Positions 32,424 to 44,956 of a stretch of 64,000 nucleotides of DNA are shown piece by piece; the stretch's first letter is position 1; each line of letters starts with the position of its first letter. This stretch comes from Viridothelium virens (Eukaryota > Ascomycota > Dothideomycetes > Trypetheliales > Trypetheliaceae). The notes below the pieces were generated by a model, which ran no database searches, was not told where the DNA came from, and saw nothing but the letters and a program-made list of their open reading frames with translations. The translations under genes and the position numbers were made by a program. Location of the stretch: the NCBI GenBank assembly GCA_010094025.1, contig ML991780.1, positions 124,001 through 188,000 of the forward strand, in the 5' to 3' direction.

Positions 32424-34344
32424 AGATCTGGTAGATGGAGAGTGAGTGGAAGACGTTTACCCGTGATGGTGAAAAGTTCTTTGCTTGTGGATCAAATCCC
32501 AAGCACCGCTCGTGAGCAGCTGCTTGTCGTTTCCTTGTCTTCGGTATCCCGACGGTTCGTTTGGTCGGTATTCGAGATGAGATGTTAACATTCTGATTGA
32601 ATTGGCGCTATCTTTCAGGCTGAAGATTGCTGGGCGACTCCTCAACCGCCATTCGCTCCACACGCGTCATTAGGGCTATGTACATAACTACCTCGGTGGC
32701 GATGTATAATGGGATTTGGATGGATTATAGAACTGTGGCTGTCTGGATAGGATAGTTCAACCTAGCTCTCAATGACATCCTGTCTTTATCGGCAATCATC
32801 TGACACCCGAGACTCGGTTGTGAGACGATTTCCGTTTGCTCTCGAATGCTCTCGTCTTGCGCAGACATTCCCTGCGCGATTATCATGCCTTTTAGATTGC
32901 TAACCATACCTTGCAGTGCATAGGCACCTGCATGCGCCGACAATGAAGTTCATCGCCTACGCACTTTTTACGGATCAGGCATATCAGGTGGTCTCTGCTG
33001 AGGATCTCGCATGATTGGTTCCCGACACTCGGCCTCGCAACGCATGCTCAACTACACAAATCTCATACTAATGACAAATCATGCTTCTCTACCCGTGTGG
33101 TCTTCATCGCTGCCGTATCTCTTTGTAAGATTGAGAAGCGCGCAAGTGCCACAGGCCCGCTATCTGGCCCAGTCACGCAGATTGGATACAAAACGTTGAG
33201 CTCTCAAATACATCATTTGGTGTTCATGCCTTGAGAAATCTACTCTAGGTGATTCGCGAGAAGGGAATAAGCGTTGTCAATATTACTTAACCAGTGTCCT
33301 TGCGTGCCGTTCCGCTAAGGCAGTCCATTCTGGAATTTGGTAGGAGATCCAATACCCTCATCTCAAATCGCTTTTCTGTCACGAGATTCAGGTCACAACT
33401 TGCGAGACGACAATCTCGTTCTTCGACCCCAGTATGGAGTCGCGTAAATGCAGTCGGATATCATTTCATGGATTTAACTCGCAGAGCCGATGCTATCTAA
33501 CGAGTAGTCCGAGCAGTAAATGCCTGAAACGTCAAGATCATACATTCTTCCACCAAAAATCGTCGATCATGAGTTACTTGGGCACATTCTTGCACGCTTT
33601 CATTTATCTCTCTTGCGAGTCGGGATGACTGACATTCGTGCCAAGTGCGCTGGCTCGAGGGTGCTGCAAAAAAGCGCCAAAGCCATAGCGCAGATAAGAC
33701 AAGCTGGGCCCGTGCGCGGCTCGTGCGATGGAATATTCTGCCCATCGGCACCGCCTCAGCTTTTCCTCCAATGGTATGTAATATACCCGGTACAGAAAGA
33801 AGAAAGCTTTTTCGATCTCTTCGGTCTTTTCCGTCTCCTCCTTCAGTCAATGGAAAGTTTTATCCCACCCTCGAAAACGTGAGGGTGGTACTACAGCCAA
33901 AGGATATATGAGCTGGCTGGCGAGACATGGTTGGCTACAGACTTAGCGTCTTGAGCAGGTAGCGATCAGCTCTAGCCTTGCGCACTCTCTCCGCTAGTCG
34001 TCCAGCCCACGTCTCCCCACACGTGTCGAGGCAACTCTCAGCGCGTTTGAATGGCTTCGCAGGGCCATCATCAACAGATGTCCTCCTCCTCCATCAAGAT
34101 CACGGCCCTATTGGATTTCAGGGGCAACTTGTATATATCTTGACGATGCTACTGCTCATTGAACACCGCCACGTGCCGGTATCTCCCATATTCTACTCCT
34201 GTCAACGAATGTCAGGGTCAAGCTTACCTGCAGTCCTGGAGCTTTATCCATGCTCCTAACATTTCACAACTGCTCGAACCCCATGATAGCCGCTCAAGCC
34301 TTTCCCTCGTTTTTCTCCCTGTTGATGTAAACCTCTTTCCCAAG
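32424..34344. other. Intergenic, upstream of the PNP-NACHT gene
   Basis: 1.9 kb with only short frames. The last few hundred bases should include the promoter of the NLR gene. I see nothing else. Confidence 0.45.
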
Positions 34345-37300
34345 ATGGCGCGTCTTCAGCAACGTCCTGAAGACTACACCGTAGGCTGGGTTTGCGCGCT
34401 TCAGGTAGAGCTTCGGGCTGCCCGAGCAATGCTAGATGAGGAGCACGAAGGCCCGCCGATCATGGATGGCAATGTTTATACCTTTGGCCGCATTCAGCGC
34501 CACAACGTAGTCGTAGGCTGTCTACCTCCGGGCCAATATGGCACAAATCGTGCAACTGCGGTGGCGACTCGAATGATGATAACGTTCCCGTCAATGCGAC
34601 TTCGATTCATGGTTGGCATCGGAGGTGGTGTCCCGGGTGCCGATGCTGATATACGTCTTGGAGACGTAGTTGTCAGTAAGCCAGTAGACAACCTGCCAGG
34701 CGTGGTACAGTATGACATGGGAAAGAGGTTGCCCAACGGGTATCAGCGGACTGGCTGTCTCGCGCCACCCCCGGAACTACTATTGCAGGCGACCTCTAAG
34801 CTGGAGACAAGTCGAAGCAGGAGATTGTTGTCATCACTCCTCCCGCACGACTTCCAGCGCCCCAATTCACAAGATATACTCTTCAAAAAAGTGTACAATC
34901 ACATTGGTGGATCGACTTGCAAACACTGTCGTCGGGACCGAGTCTTGCCGCGCTCGAAACGTACGGACAAAGAGCCAGTCGTGCACTACGGCACTATAGC
35001 ATCTGGAAATCTGGTCATGAAAGATGGCGTTGAACGAGATAGGCTGCGAGATCAGATAGGCGGACTCTTGTGCTTCGAGATGGAGGCAGCGGGACTCATG
35101 AACGACTTCCCGTGTCTTGTTATTCGAGGTATATGCGACTATGCAGACACACACAAGAACAAGGACTGGCAGCCACATGCCGCAGGGGTAGCTGCTGCCT
35201 ACACGAAAGAGCTATTGTCGGTTATACCGTCAATAGCCGAAGAAATACCACACCTTGTCGATCATACCTTCAAGGCCGAGAAAGGTTCGTATCCAATATT
35301 GCACCAAAGGTATACCTACGTCCACTGACGGCACATCTAGATTTATGGCAACCTACTAAAGCAGAGCAAGACCGTGAGTCATCCGATTACCTGGCTTTCC
35401 ACATCGAAACTGAATAGTAAGTCTAGGTTGCCTACAAGCCCTGTGGTTTCGCGAGGTGAGTGTGCGAGAAAATAATATTGGTGACAAAACTCCTGGCACT
35501 TGTGAATGGCTTCTTGATAATGAATCATACAAATCCTGGTCCGATCTAACACGGGGAATTTTGTGGGTAAAAGGCAAGCCCGGTGCAGGAAAGTCAACGT
35601 TGATGAAGTTTGCACTTGAGACAGAAAGGAAACACGACGATTCTAACTCTTCGATCATTCTTGCATTTTTCTTCTACGGTCGTGCCGGAAACAATTCCAT
35701 TCAGAACAGTCTACTTGGTCTCTACCGGTCCCTTCTGCACCAAATGCTCACTCAAGTCCCTGAAATGCTACTACAATTTATGAAGAGGTTCAAAAACGTT
35801 CTTGTGCAGTTCATGGACAAGCACAAGAACCTTCCAAAGAGCGCGGGTGAGCAGAAAATCGACTGGACAATGCACGAAAGTGAATTGCGGAACTTTTTAA
35901 AAGATTGGATACCTCACTACTCCAAATCATGTCCAATATGGATCTTTGTGGACGCCCTCGATGAGTCTGGCGAGAAGATTGCGAGAGAAATCGTGCAGTA
36001 CTTCCAACGCATGATGAAGGATGCTCAAAATATGGATGGCTTCCTCAAGATTTGTTTTTCCTGTCGGCATTATCCCATCTTTAGTTCGCAAAATTGGCTG
36101 GAAGTGTGCGTGGATGACGAAAACGAACAAGACTTGGCAATGCATATTCGAGAACAATTAGAAGACAGGCCAGATGCCTTAAAACTCCAACAAAAGATCC
36201 TTAACAAAGCTCAGGGTTTGTTCCAATGGGTAGTCCTTGTCGTCCAAATGATTGCAGAAATGTATGATGTGGGAGAATGGGGAAACATGGATACTCTACT
36301 TGAGAAAATTCCAGAAGGACTGGTGCCATTCTACGACAATATACTGGAGAATCTAGCTACCAAGGAACGCCAACGATCGGTGCGTTTAATGAGGTGGATT
36401 TGCTACGCGATAAGACCACTTTCGGTAAAAGAAACACAGTGGGCGATGATGCTCGATGGGCACTGTCCATTCGATTCGCTCGGCCAGCTAAGAAAAGACC
36501 GTCAGTTCGCAGCGACAGACGAGCAAGTACGAAAACAGATAAAAAGTCTTTCGGGCGGGCTTGTGGAAGTTGTGGAACAAGAGGATGGGACAAATGTCGT
36601 CCAGTTCATCCATCAGTCTGTTAAGGATTATATGATCGAATTTGGACTCCAACGCCTCGATTGCAAAGCCGGGAAAAATCACAGCCATTTACAGTTATCC
36701 AGAGCTTGTATAAGTTATTTGAAGATGCTGGAAATCCGTGGCTGTAGGCCCCGAAGCGATGCTTTGATATTTGATTATGCAGGAACGGAAAAGATCATCA
36801 ACACATCATCAAGAGAAGTCGCGAAAGATGAGTTGTTAGAGCTTTTCCCGTTCCTTCTCTATGCATCAAGAGGATGGGCCGAACATGCAAACAACACGTT
36901 CCGTTCAGGCCGATATCGCCGGGTCTCTGATCTCCTCCCATGGCCATCAAGCGATTTCTCAGACACGCTACTTCTTCTCGCTCAAATCTTGTATTACTAT
37001 AGTACGGAACACGATCTATATCGAACCACACTGTTCCCTTGGAATACCACAATTCTACACCAAGCCGCCCTGTTTGTTGTAGATGGACTAGTCGAAGCCA
37101 TCTGTAATTATGTACCTGGAGCAGCGGATCGGAAAGATATCTGTGGGAGAACAGCACTCTCCTGGGCAGCTTTGTTACTACCAGCAGAAGAAGTAGGCTT
37201 CCGAGACAGAGGGATTACAGAACGTCAGTATACTAAAAGAGTGGCGAACTTAACAAATGAATTGGTGGAACAGCAAACGGTGGACTTAAATTCAAAGGAT

Positions 37301-38524
37301 GAGCTCGGACTGACTCCATTGGCAATTGCATGCCGTTACCAGAACGACGATAATTTTGACCTACTTATAAAGCAGCGTGGCGTGGATGTAAACTCTCGAG
37401 ACTTCAATGGCTTTACGCCTCTTTCTTGGGTAGCGCAGCACGGAGGCGACTTACATATGGCCAGAGTACTTCTCAGACATAACGCAGACACGGACTCCAG
37501 AGATCCGGACGGCCTTACACCTCTCACTTGGGCGGCGATATGTGGAGAAGAAAGGACTGACATGGTCAGACTGCTTCATCAGCGAACTGCAGATGCGAAC
37601 CCGAGGGACTTGGATGGCCTCACACCTCTGTCTTGGGCGGCAAGTTACGGATTATATAACGTGGCTAAGACGCTCCTCGAGCGAGACGGTGTGGATGCAG
37701 ATTCAAGAGATTCTGATGGCTGTACACCTCTCGCTTGTGCAGCAAGGACCAGGGTAGACAAAGAGGGAAGTGCTTCGGTGGCTAGGCTGCTCCTTGAGCG
37801 CCACGACGTGCTGACGGACTCAAGAGACTTGCACGGCCGTACGCCACTTGCTTGGGCAGCGAGAAGTGCCCATCCTGCTGTGGCTGAACTGCTTCTGACG
37901 TACGGGGCAGATGCGAATTCAAGAGACTCGAACGGCCTAACCCCTCTCGCTTGGGCCGCAAAGAAGGGGGATGTGCCAACTATCATGTTCTTGATCAGAG
38001 AAAGCGATGTGAATGCTAGAGACAAAAGGGGGCGATCACCACTATCGTGGGCAGTAACAAGAAGTGCTATTTACTCTTTTTCCGAACCAAAGACCATTGA
38101 GGGCGTGGTGCAAGCTATACTGGAGCGACATGATGTGGATGCCGACTTAAAGGATATGAATGGCCGTACGCCATTGTCGTGGGCAGCAGGGAGGGGGACT
38201 CTTCGATCCAAGAAGACTGTGGAGGAATGTGAGGATTGCGCGGATGATCCCGCGATGAGGCTTTTGCTCGCACGGGTTGATGTTGATTTTAATTCTCGAG
38301 ACATCCATGGTCGGACGCCTCTGTCGTGGGCTGCTGAGGCAGGATCCAGGCAAGCTCTGAGGTTGTTGATGGATCTTGCCGATGTCGATCTACACGCTTG
38401 CGACGATGAGGGTCGAACACCGCGATGGTATCTGAAGAAGTTTGTGAAAGACAGTACAAGGAACGATGTGCTGACGTACAGTGACGAGAGTTTTTACAAG
38501 GAGCTTCTATCGCGATTATCCTAA
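34345..38524 (+). CDS. PNP-NACHT-ankyrin NLR protein
   Basis: Exons are 34345-35284, 35341-35373 (33 nt) and 35427-38524, giving 1356 residues. The joins KAEKDLWQPTKAEQDRCLQALWF match the usual linker of this family, which supports the 33-nt exon despite a weak GTTCGT donor. N-terminal nucleoside-phosphorylase-like domain: VGWVCALQVELRAARAMLDE, FMVGIGGGVPGADADIRLGD, HYGTIASGNLVMKDG and CFEMEAAGLMNDFPCLVIRG. The NACHT domain has Walker A GKPGAGKST near residue 375 and Walker B WIFVDALDE near residue 496. From about residue 895 come some ten ankyrin repeats, with GLTPLSWAA-type cores and an insertion-bearing C-terminal set. Family members act in fungal non-self recognition; ATP-dependent oligomerisation and nucleoside hydrolysis or phosphorolysis by the N-domain are known or suspected. 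Start chosen at MARLQQRPEDYTVGW, just before the PNP domain. Confidence 0.93.
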
Positions 38525-39427
38525 CATGAAAACAAACATTTTTCTATGGTTGATTCTAGAGTATGAATTGATGTGATAACAAGGTAGTGATGACATGCTG
38601 CTCAGAGTCACAGATGCTGGAGATCTAACGCCAATATGCTGTACCACTGCATAGCGTTTCCTGTAAGCCAGACGACATCAAGATGTACCGTTGTGTCTTA
38701 GTCATATTGTATACTTTGCCGGTGACTTACAGTATCTTCTTTGCAGCCATCACAGTAACGTCGAGACTTTCGATCTAGCCCTTGTGGACGTTGCTCGGAG
38801 TAAAGGTCGATCAAGTATGCCTGATCATGGAGGGTCACGGACGTATTCCAAATCTGCTTCAGTTATCGATGTTGCATTTCCGTACGAAGCTAGCGTGAAA
38901 GGCATGCTGGGAAACCATCATGGAACTGGAGGAATAAGGTCATTGTGCCTGGTAATGATAACGCTGATAGCATACTGCTTTATCACTTTGCCTCGTGCGG
39001 CTACAGGGGTTGTGTTGTCAGTGGACCGAAATTGGCTTTATGCTACTTCATCGTATGTGCGCACTGCCGTACACTGAAGATACGTGGTCGGCAGTCCATG
39101 TCTGAATCTTTTGGAACAGCCATAATTTGAGCGGAAAACTCGCAAGCTGCATGCAAAGATCTGCAGGAGCGACATCTACACTGCAGTGTCTAACCATATC
39201 CAGATAGCGTCATTCCCGCTGCCGCGGCACATCGTCATACATCACTTTTTCGAGCCCAAAAACTGGTGTCTTCTTCATATTCCAGCTTGCGCAAACTCGG
39301 CGATGCCGCTGTATGGGTCATCGCTGGCGTGCCACAGAATTTGTCTCCGCCATTGTTACTCTTTGCGTCTTCTGAGTCTAACTTCTCCTTGCTCCTTCGT
39401 GTTATCTGCGCTCTGAGATATCCTCAG

Positions 39428-39705
39428 TCAATCAATCTCACCTTGGATCAGACCGGCCTGCCAAATGGTCTTCTCTCCTTCAATATAAAATACGGAGTCT
39501 CCTTTGTTGAAAATGCTCACTATCAGCCCCAGTACTTCGACGTGCTCCTCATGGGGCATTGTGAGGAAGAAATGGAAGAAAGCTCCGCCGGTTTGTGTGT
39601 AATTCAGATAGTAGTCTCTGGCGGTGAGCTCGAGCAGTCTTGCCGCAGTCTTACTATCTTCGGTGTCTCTATTGTCACGTCGGAAAGGCACCTCAAGGTA
39701 ACCTT
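39428..39705 (-). CDS. Possible terminal exon or gene remnant
   Basis: A frame of about 90 codons with a protein-like sequence (DSKTAARLLELTARDYYLNY, then GAFFHFFLTMPHEEHVEVL) ending at 39428. It is preceded by a CTAG that could be an acceptor. In the next frame upstream an ATG-led stretch (MKDKMLVWLYMLRFFIPDL) runs directly into it, which would suit either a very short intron or a host gene broken by a frameshift. No family recognised. Confidence 0.3.
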
Positions 39706-40103
39706 GACTAGATGATCAGTCAAGTCTGGAATAAAGAACCTCAGCATATACAACCAAACAAGCATCTTGTCCTTCATGTGGATCCCGAACTGGATGTACT
39801 AGTACGTCTGGAATCACAAGACGATAAAGCTTGGCGGATCGATGAATACATAATGCGCAAGTATCGGTGGGCACCTGTTTGCGAGGAACGAAGTGTACAG
39901 GTATCCAGGCGTGGGTATGTAGGGCGATGCTCTACCATTGCGAGTTGGCTGTTGCTTGCTTACCACCTTTTTCAGGGGAGATTTTGAAGGAGTTGCTGAC
40001 CATGTCAGTGAGGCAGCCTAGACAGTTTGCCTGTCCCTTGATGAAAGTCTTTGATACGGCTGCTTGCTTCTGTCTAAACAGTGAGGCCAAAAAAACGTAA
40101 AAG

Positions 40104-40111
40104 TGACGTCA
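40104..40111. promoter_or_regulatory. CRE-type palindrome TGACGTCA
   Basis: A perfect 8-bp ATF/CREB (bZIP) consensus, 375 bp upstream of the hemerythrin-like gene. Such bZIP factors govern stress responses in fungi. Function here is inferred from the motif only. Confidence 0.4.
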
Positions 40112-40485
40112 CAAGGCGTCATATTTCACGTAGGATGCTTTGCTCCAAATTCCAGGTGTCAACAAGAGAAGGAAGATCAATCTAGGTAGGTATGTCAGTG
40201 AACTTAACTATGAGGGTCCATCGGGACGGGCGATCCGACTGCCAATCTTCCACACATGATCGAATCAGTCCATGGCCCGATCTTCGCGTCATACATTTTG
40301 CAACTCAGCACGCATCCAACCGAAATACATGAGGGTTTGGTCCTGCAAGTCGAAGCATCAATCCTTCAGTCTTGCGCTCCGCCTTTGCCGAGTCCCTTGA
40401 TCATTAGATGCGAAACTTCTAGTCTTCTTTTGACCGTTTGCAAGAATTGCTCTGATCTTGAGTATAGTTCGGAAAATCAGACACA

Positions 40486-41174
40486 ATGGGAGAAACTATT
40501 TCTGAAGCGATCGGAGCTGACCACCACTCCATCGATATTTACTATGACAACATCAAGAACGCGGTCGATGATGCCGCTAAAGTTCGCTGGCGGAACCAGC
40601 TCACTTGGACGCTCGCCCGCCATGCTATCAGTGAGGAGCTGACACTCTATCCAGCCATGGAGAAGCACCTCGGAGATATAGGCGTCCAGCTCACAAAAAC
40701 AGACAAGGAACAACATCTTGGGGTGAGTCTAAGCCAACGAAACATGCCTGGCCGCGACTCATGTAGGAACAGGTCAAGAATTACCTATATCAAGTACAAG
40801 ACATGAGTCCAACAGATCCAAAATTCTGGCCGCTCCTAGATGATCTGATGGGGGTTTTACATCACCACATTGAGCACGAAGCAAACGAGGATATGCCGCG
40901 TCTTGAGAAGCTACTACCTAGAGCGGAGAGCGAGGCTTTGGCCCGGGATTTTCAGAGAACGAAGTTGATAGCTCCTACTAGGAGTCATCCGGATGCTCCC
41001 ACCCAGGTCCATCTTGAAACCCTTGCTGGATTGTTAGCAGCCCCGCTCGACTATGTTCGCAACATGGTGAGGGATTTTCCAACAGACAGTGACCAATCTG
41101 AAGCGGACGAGCGTATTCAGAGCAGGAAAGAAGACAGACCAAATAATGCAGCTGAGAGTATCAAGGCGCGCTAG
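40486..41174 (+). CDS. Hemerythrin-like (HHE cation-binding) protein
   Basis: Exon 1 is 40486-40722 and exon 2 is 40767-41174. The 44-bp intron (GTGAGT donor, TGTAG acceptor) joins in phase 0, giving 214 residues. Candidate iron ligands appear in the expected order: ADHHSIDIYYDN near residue 11, RHAISEELTLYPAME near 47, and HHHIEHEANEDMPRLE in exon 2. This is the HHE four-helix bundle, which binds a di-iron centre. Roles suggested for the family include oxygen, nitric-oxide or iron handling; none can be fixed here. No signal peptide or membrane segment. The C-terminus is charged and probably disordered. Confidence 0.9.
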
Positions 41175-43205
41175 CTGTAGTGTAGCCACCGAAATATTCC
41201 CTGCAGACTCATGTAACATGGGCGCCTGCACTAAGTACTTAGAAGTAGCACGAGATACTACGAATGCCAGGCATCGACAGGACTGTACACTTTCAAATCT
41301 GGACATAAAACTTAGTAGACAGATTCAGCACCTACGTTGTCCATCTTGCAACCCATTGGGCCATCCGGCTACAATCAGCAGATATGAAAAGCTTACTCGA
41401 GAGTTTCCTGGGAATCCTTGTGAAAAACAACGCATACGGAATGTTTCTTGGCCCATCTAATCAGCAGACCTTAACCATGCACGAGACCTAAGCATTTCAC
41501 AAGCAAGGGGTCCTTTGCTCTAGAGTCGGCTGGGGTCAAAAGATACTGGCGGCCTTGAAAGGTAAAGAGTCTTACCAGCGCACCAATGTCCATTTCACAT
41601 GCTTCCACTGGAACTCAGAGCTACTACTCTTCTTGAAATCGCTGCGGGGATATCAACGTTCTGCAGATTATCTTCCGATCTTGGATGCGAGGCAAGCCCC
41701 ATGGGGAATTGCATTGTGCATTGCTCAGGCATCTGATAAGACTGAAATTGACCACGTCCCTAAACGGAAATGCGAGGACATTCGAGGCGGTTGATAAGGC
41801 TAGACTGAGGCATCTCTACATATACTGCAGTCCCAACGCTTCGCATTCAGGCGCCTTGCCTACTAATCCGAGGGATTCCCGAGATTAGCCTTGCGGACAT
41901 AGTTACTCTTAGCAGCAGGGTCTATTCTTTACGGTGAAATATGGGAGCAAGAAGTTCACTAGCCGCGAAGAGAGCTGAGCAAGCCCGAAGCCATACTGAA
42001 AGAAATACATGGTGTGTTCGTTACCATAACTGTTTGTGAATATCGATTGTGGTCAAGCTCAAGATCAGGGGAGCGGGCTATCGTCACACGGATCGAATAG
42101 AAGCCAGCAGTTTAGGGCGAGCCGAACGAAGAAAAATTTGCGCAGGTATTCAATGTAGCATCTTCAAGCCGTGCATTGCACTATCATTGTCAACAACCTG
42201 CATTAAGTTTTATGTGTTCACAACGCTCATGTTCAATACTCTAGCCCGCATTTCGCAAAGACATCGTCGCTTTACTCGGACGCAAGACGTGGTGATATCA
42301 TCTCTGAACGGGAGGAAGCGAAAAGCTCCGGTAACCTCTGCATGATAAGCTTGAATACACAGTTTAGAAGTAGACTAATGTAGGTGGTAACTTCCAATTT
42401 TCATGAAGTCCAATCGGTGGCCGAGAGAGACTAACCTACCTTGATATCGGAGCTATGCTAACGCTTTTCGGCTACGCGCGGAACAACAGGAAAAGCATGA
42501 GTCGCAGGCATCTACAGTAGAGTAGGTACCGTACCTACAGTCCTACACTTACTCCATGCCTCTGGGTAGGTGATAATAATTAAGTTCGCCTATGCCTCAA
42601 CCTTCTACACGACCGCCCTGCGCCCTCTTTCATAAGTTAGCCTCCATTCCATCGTCAAATCCCGATAGTAAGATCGGCCTGACTGCACTGCTCAGGTGTT
42701 CCATATCTGGACGCGGCTGTAGGATCGCAGGATTCGCGCTGGATCGCATGTAAACGCGCTGGCCTTCTAAATAGCTGTTTGGGGTCAGCTGCCTCGGTGA
42801 TCGACATGGATCTCATTAATCCACCTAATGACCAGGCGCCCTCTGCATGTTCTTCTTGTTCGGCACAGCAGTCCTCGTTGCTTCTACCTGATCGCGCTGA
42901 ATACCGAGCCATTCTGGGGGTTGCCTAGATCGGCCTGGATCTGAACGCCTTGAAGGCTGTGGGTTGGCCTTGAAGAGTAATGCCATTTTTGGCCCGGACG
43001 GACCAATCGTCAATACGGTCGTAGGGGACTTTCCGTCATGTTGCACTTGCAGGCCTTAATCAGCTTCAAGCTTCAGACATAGCGGCTGGATCTCAATATA
43101 TATTTCGTTACGCGCTGAACTTCCTTTGCTCAAGTCCATACTCCAACGCGTATCAATTCGAAAAATAGCCCCTTCAATCTCATTCCAGGCATCTATTCAA
43201 GCTAT
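41175..43205. other. Intergenic, nothing recognised
   Basis: 2 kb between the hemerythrin-like gene and the cupin gene. Short frames only. Minus-strand frames around 42655-43046 look partly protein-like but could not be joined or recognised. Confidence 0.4.
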
Positions 43206-44040
43206 ATGCTCTCCAAGATGGACTTTCGCAGAGTATCATCCTTGTTTCTCCTTGCTGGGCTTGGCTTTAGTACCGTTGCCACCACATCGACCGCAAACTC
43301 ACAAAAGGTCTCTCAACTAATGGGACAGCCTGAGGGACTGGCACAACTAAGCCAACTCTCGGCGGCGGATCTGAAGTTCGACTTCAAAACACAGCCAACT
43401 TATACTTTCCAGCCCGGGGGCGTAATTAACGCCAATACAGACAGCTTTCCTGTAAGAAGCCTTATCATAATGGCACTTACTGAAGAGAGTAATCCTCACT
43501 AAAGTCATATTTAGGCAGTCGTCGGTCATGGTCTAACGCTCGCCATCCTCAATCTAGGCCCTTGTGCCATGTTGCCGCCACATCATCACCCCCGAGCAGA
43601 CAACTTCGTCGTCCTCACTGCTTCCAATCCCAATGCTTCCGTCGACACGTATATGATCCAAGAGAATGACGCGCCTGTCATTAAGCAGAATTTGCAGCCA
43701 TTGCAGATGACCATTTTCCCCCGCGGAAGTCTACATACCATGGTCAATACAGGTAGGGGCTGTCCTTACTCCGTCACTACCACATTTCCACTCCGTTGAT
43801 AAGAACAAGCTGATCGTCTTAGGCTGCGGTAATGTCCAGCTCGTGTCTTCTCTCAATGCCGAGAACGCCGGAACTCTGAATGCCGCCAATAATTTCTATC
43901 GACTGAACGATCAGATCATCGGTACCGTTCTCGGGGCAACGGGGTCGCAGCTCAATGCGACGATGAACAACATTCCGGCGATTGGTACCGGAAGTAATGC
44001 TGGTAGTGCTGAGTGTCTGAGCAAGTGCGGGCTATCGTAA
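43206..44040 (+). CDS. Secreted cupin (spherulin/germin-like)
   Basis: Exons are 43206-43451, 43515-43752 and 43823-44040, with introns of 63 and 70 bp, both GT-AG with clean TTTAG and CTTAG acceptors. The product is 233 residues. An N-terminal hydrophobic stretch (VSSLFLLAGLGFSTVATTSTA) is a signal peptide. The cupin metal-binding motif is PPHHHPRADNFVVL; the second motif is FPRGSLHTMVNTGCGNVQLV. Germin- and spherulin-like fungal cupins bind a metal and are often stress- or sporulation-linked extracellular proteins, some with oxalate or superoxide chemistry; the activity cannot be told here. ATGs at 43206 and 43218 both precede the signal peptide; the second (MDFRRVSS) gives a more usual n-region. 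Confidence 0.9.
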
Positions 44041-44956
44041 CCGATGTGAAGCCGGGTAGTACTTCTGGCTGAGGACCTATGGACACTTCAGCAAGGAGGA
44101 GGTATGGGTGAGTAGGAAATTAAGGTGGATTGGATCGATAATGTTCTAAAACCTGAAATTCGCCTATGTTGGTACGATGATTATTTTTTTAAGAAATTTG
44201 TCCATCTGCTCATTGTAGCGCAAACTAAACCTAGCCTTCATTTGAATATGGAAGTTTTCAAAAAGGTTCTGATTATCGAGCACTGTGAAATAATGGGCAG
44301 ATTGCCTTAAGCATCTTCTGTCTTTTCTGATAAGCAGTTAGTCTTAGTTTCAATCGTGGTATTCCGCGCTACCGTGCCCGCTAGGTCGTGAGAATCTAGA
44401 AATGGCACCAGGGTATCCAGGACTAATTCTGGCATAAAGGAAACTGAGCTGTTTTTCAGGAGCTTTCTGATCTGCCTCACTAGTTGAACACCATTTGTAG
44501 GGAGTAACTCCCTACTTCGAATAGTTGCCCTGATCTGAGCGCAAGCCACAGGGCAGACACGCATGCATGCGGCGTGAGGCTGAGACGAGATCGTCGTCTC
44601 TTCGGAGGGGGGCCTGGTTGCCTGGTTTAATGGCCGTTCTTCGGCCACAACCTCTCTGCAAGTGGACGCCGAGAAGATCATGCCAGTAGCAAGTTTGAAC
44701 GGTCATTTGTCTACAAATTGTGGGTTATGAAAGCTTGTATCGCGATGACAAGTATCGGATGACGGAAGTGCTCCGCTCTCTCAAGGGGTTGACTATTGCC
44801 TAAGGCCATCCAGGGAGCGGCAGGTAAGCTTAACAACCATATCAGCTGGTCGCAAATGGAAACAAAAGCGCCAAATGATTCTGATGTCTTACTCACGGTT
44901 CAGCAGTGCCTTGCCTCGGCTTCAGCCGGAGCGTCTCTGCGCTGCTGAGGTGCTCA
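44041..44956. other. Intergenic
   Basis: 3' region of the cupin gene and upstream region of the NB-ARC gene. A minus-strand frame at 44307-44681 (124 codons, MIFSASTCREVVAEE start) is the only longer frame. It shows no domain and I do not support it as a gene. Confidence 0.4.

Larger units (their letters stand above)
38525..40485. other. Intergenic with a weak minus-strand frame
   Basis: About 2 kb. One minus-strand frame is listed separately at 39428-39705. A perfect TGACGTCA palindrome lies at 40104-40111. Otherwise nothing recognised. Confidence 0.4.
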
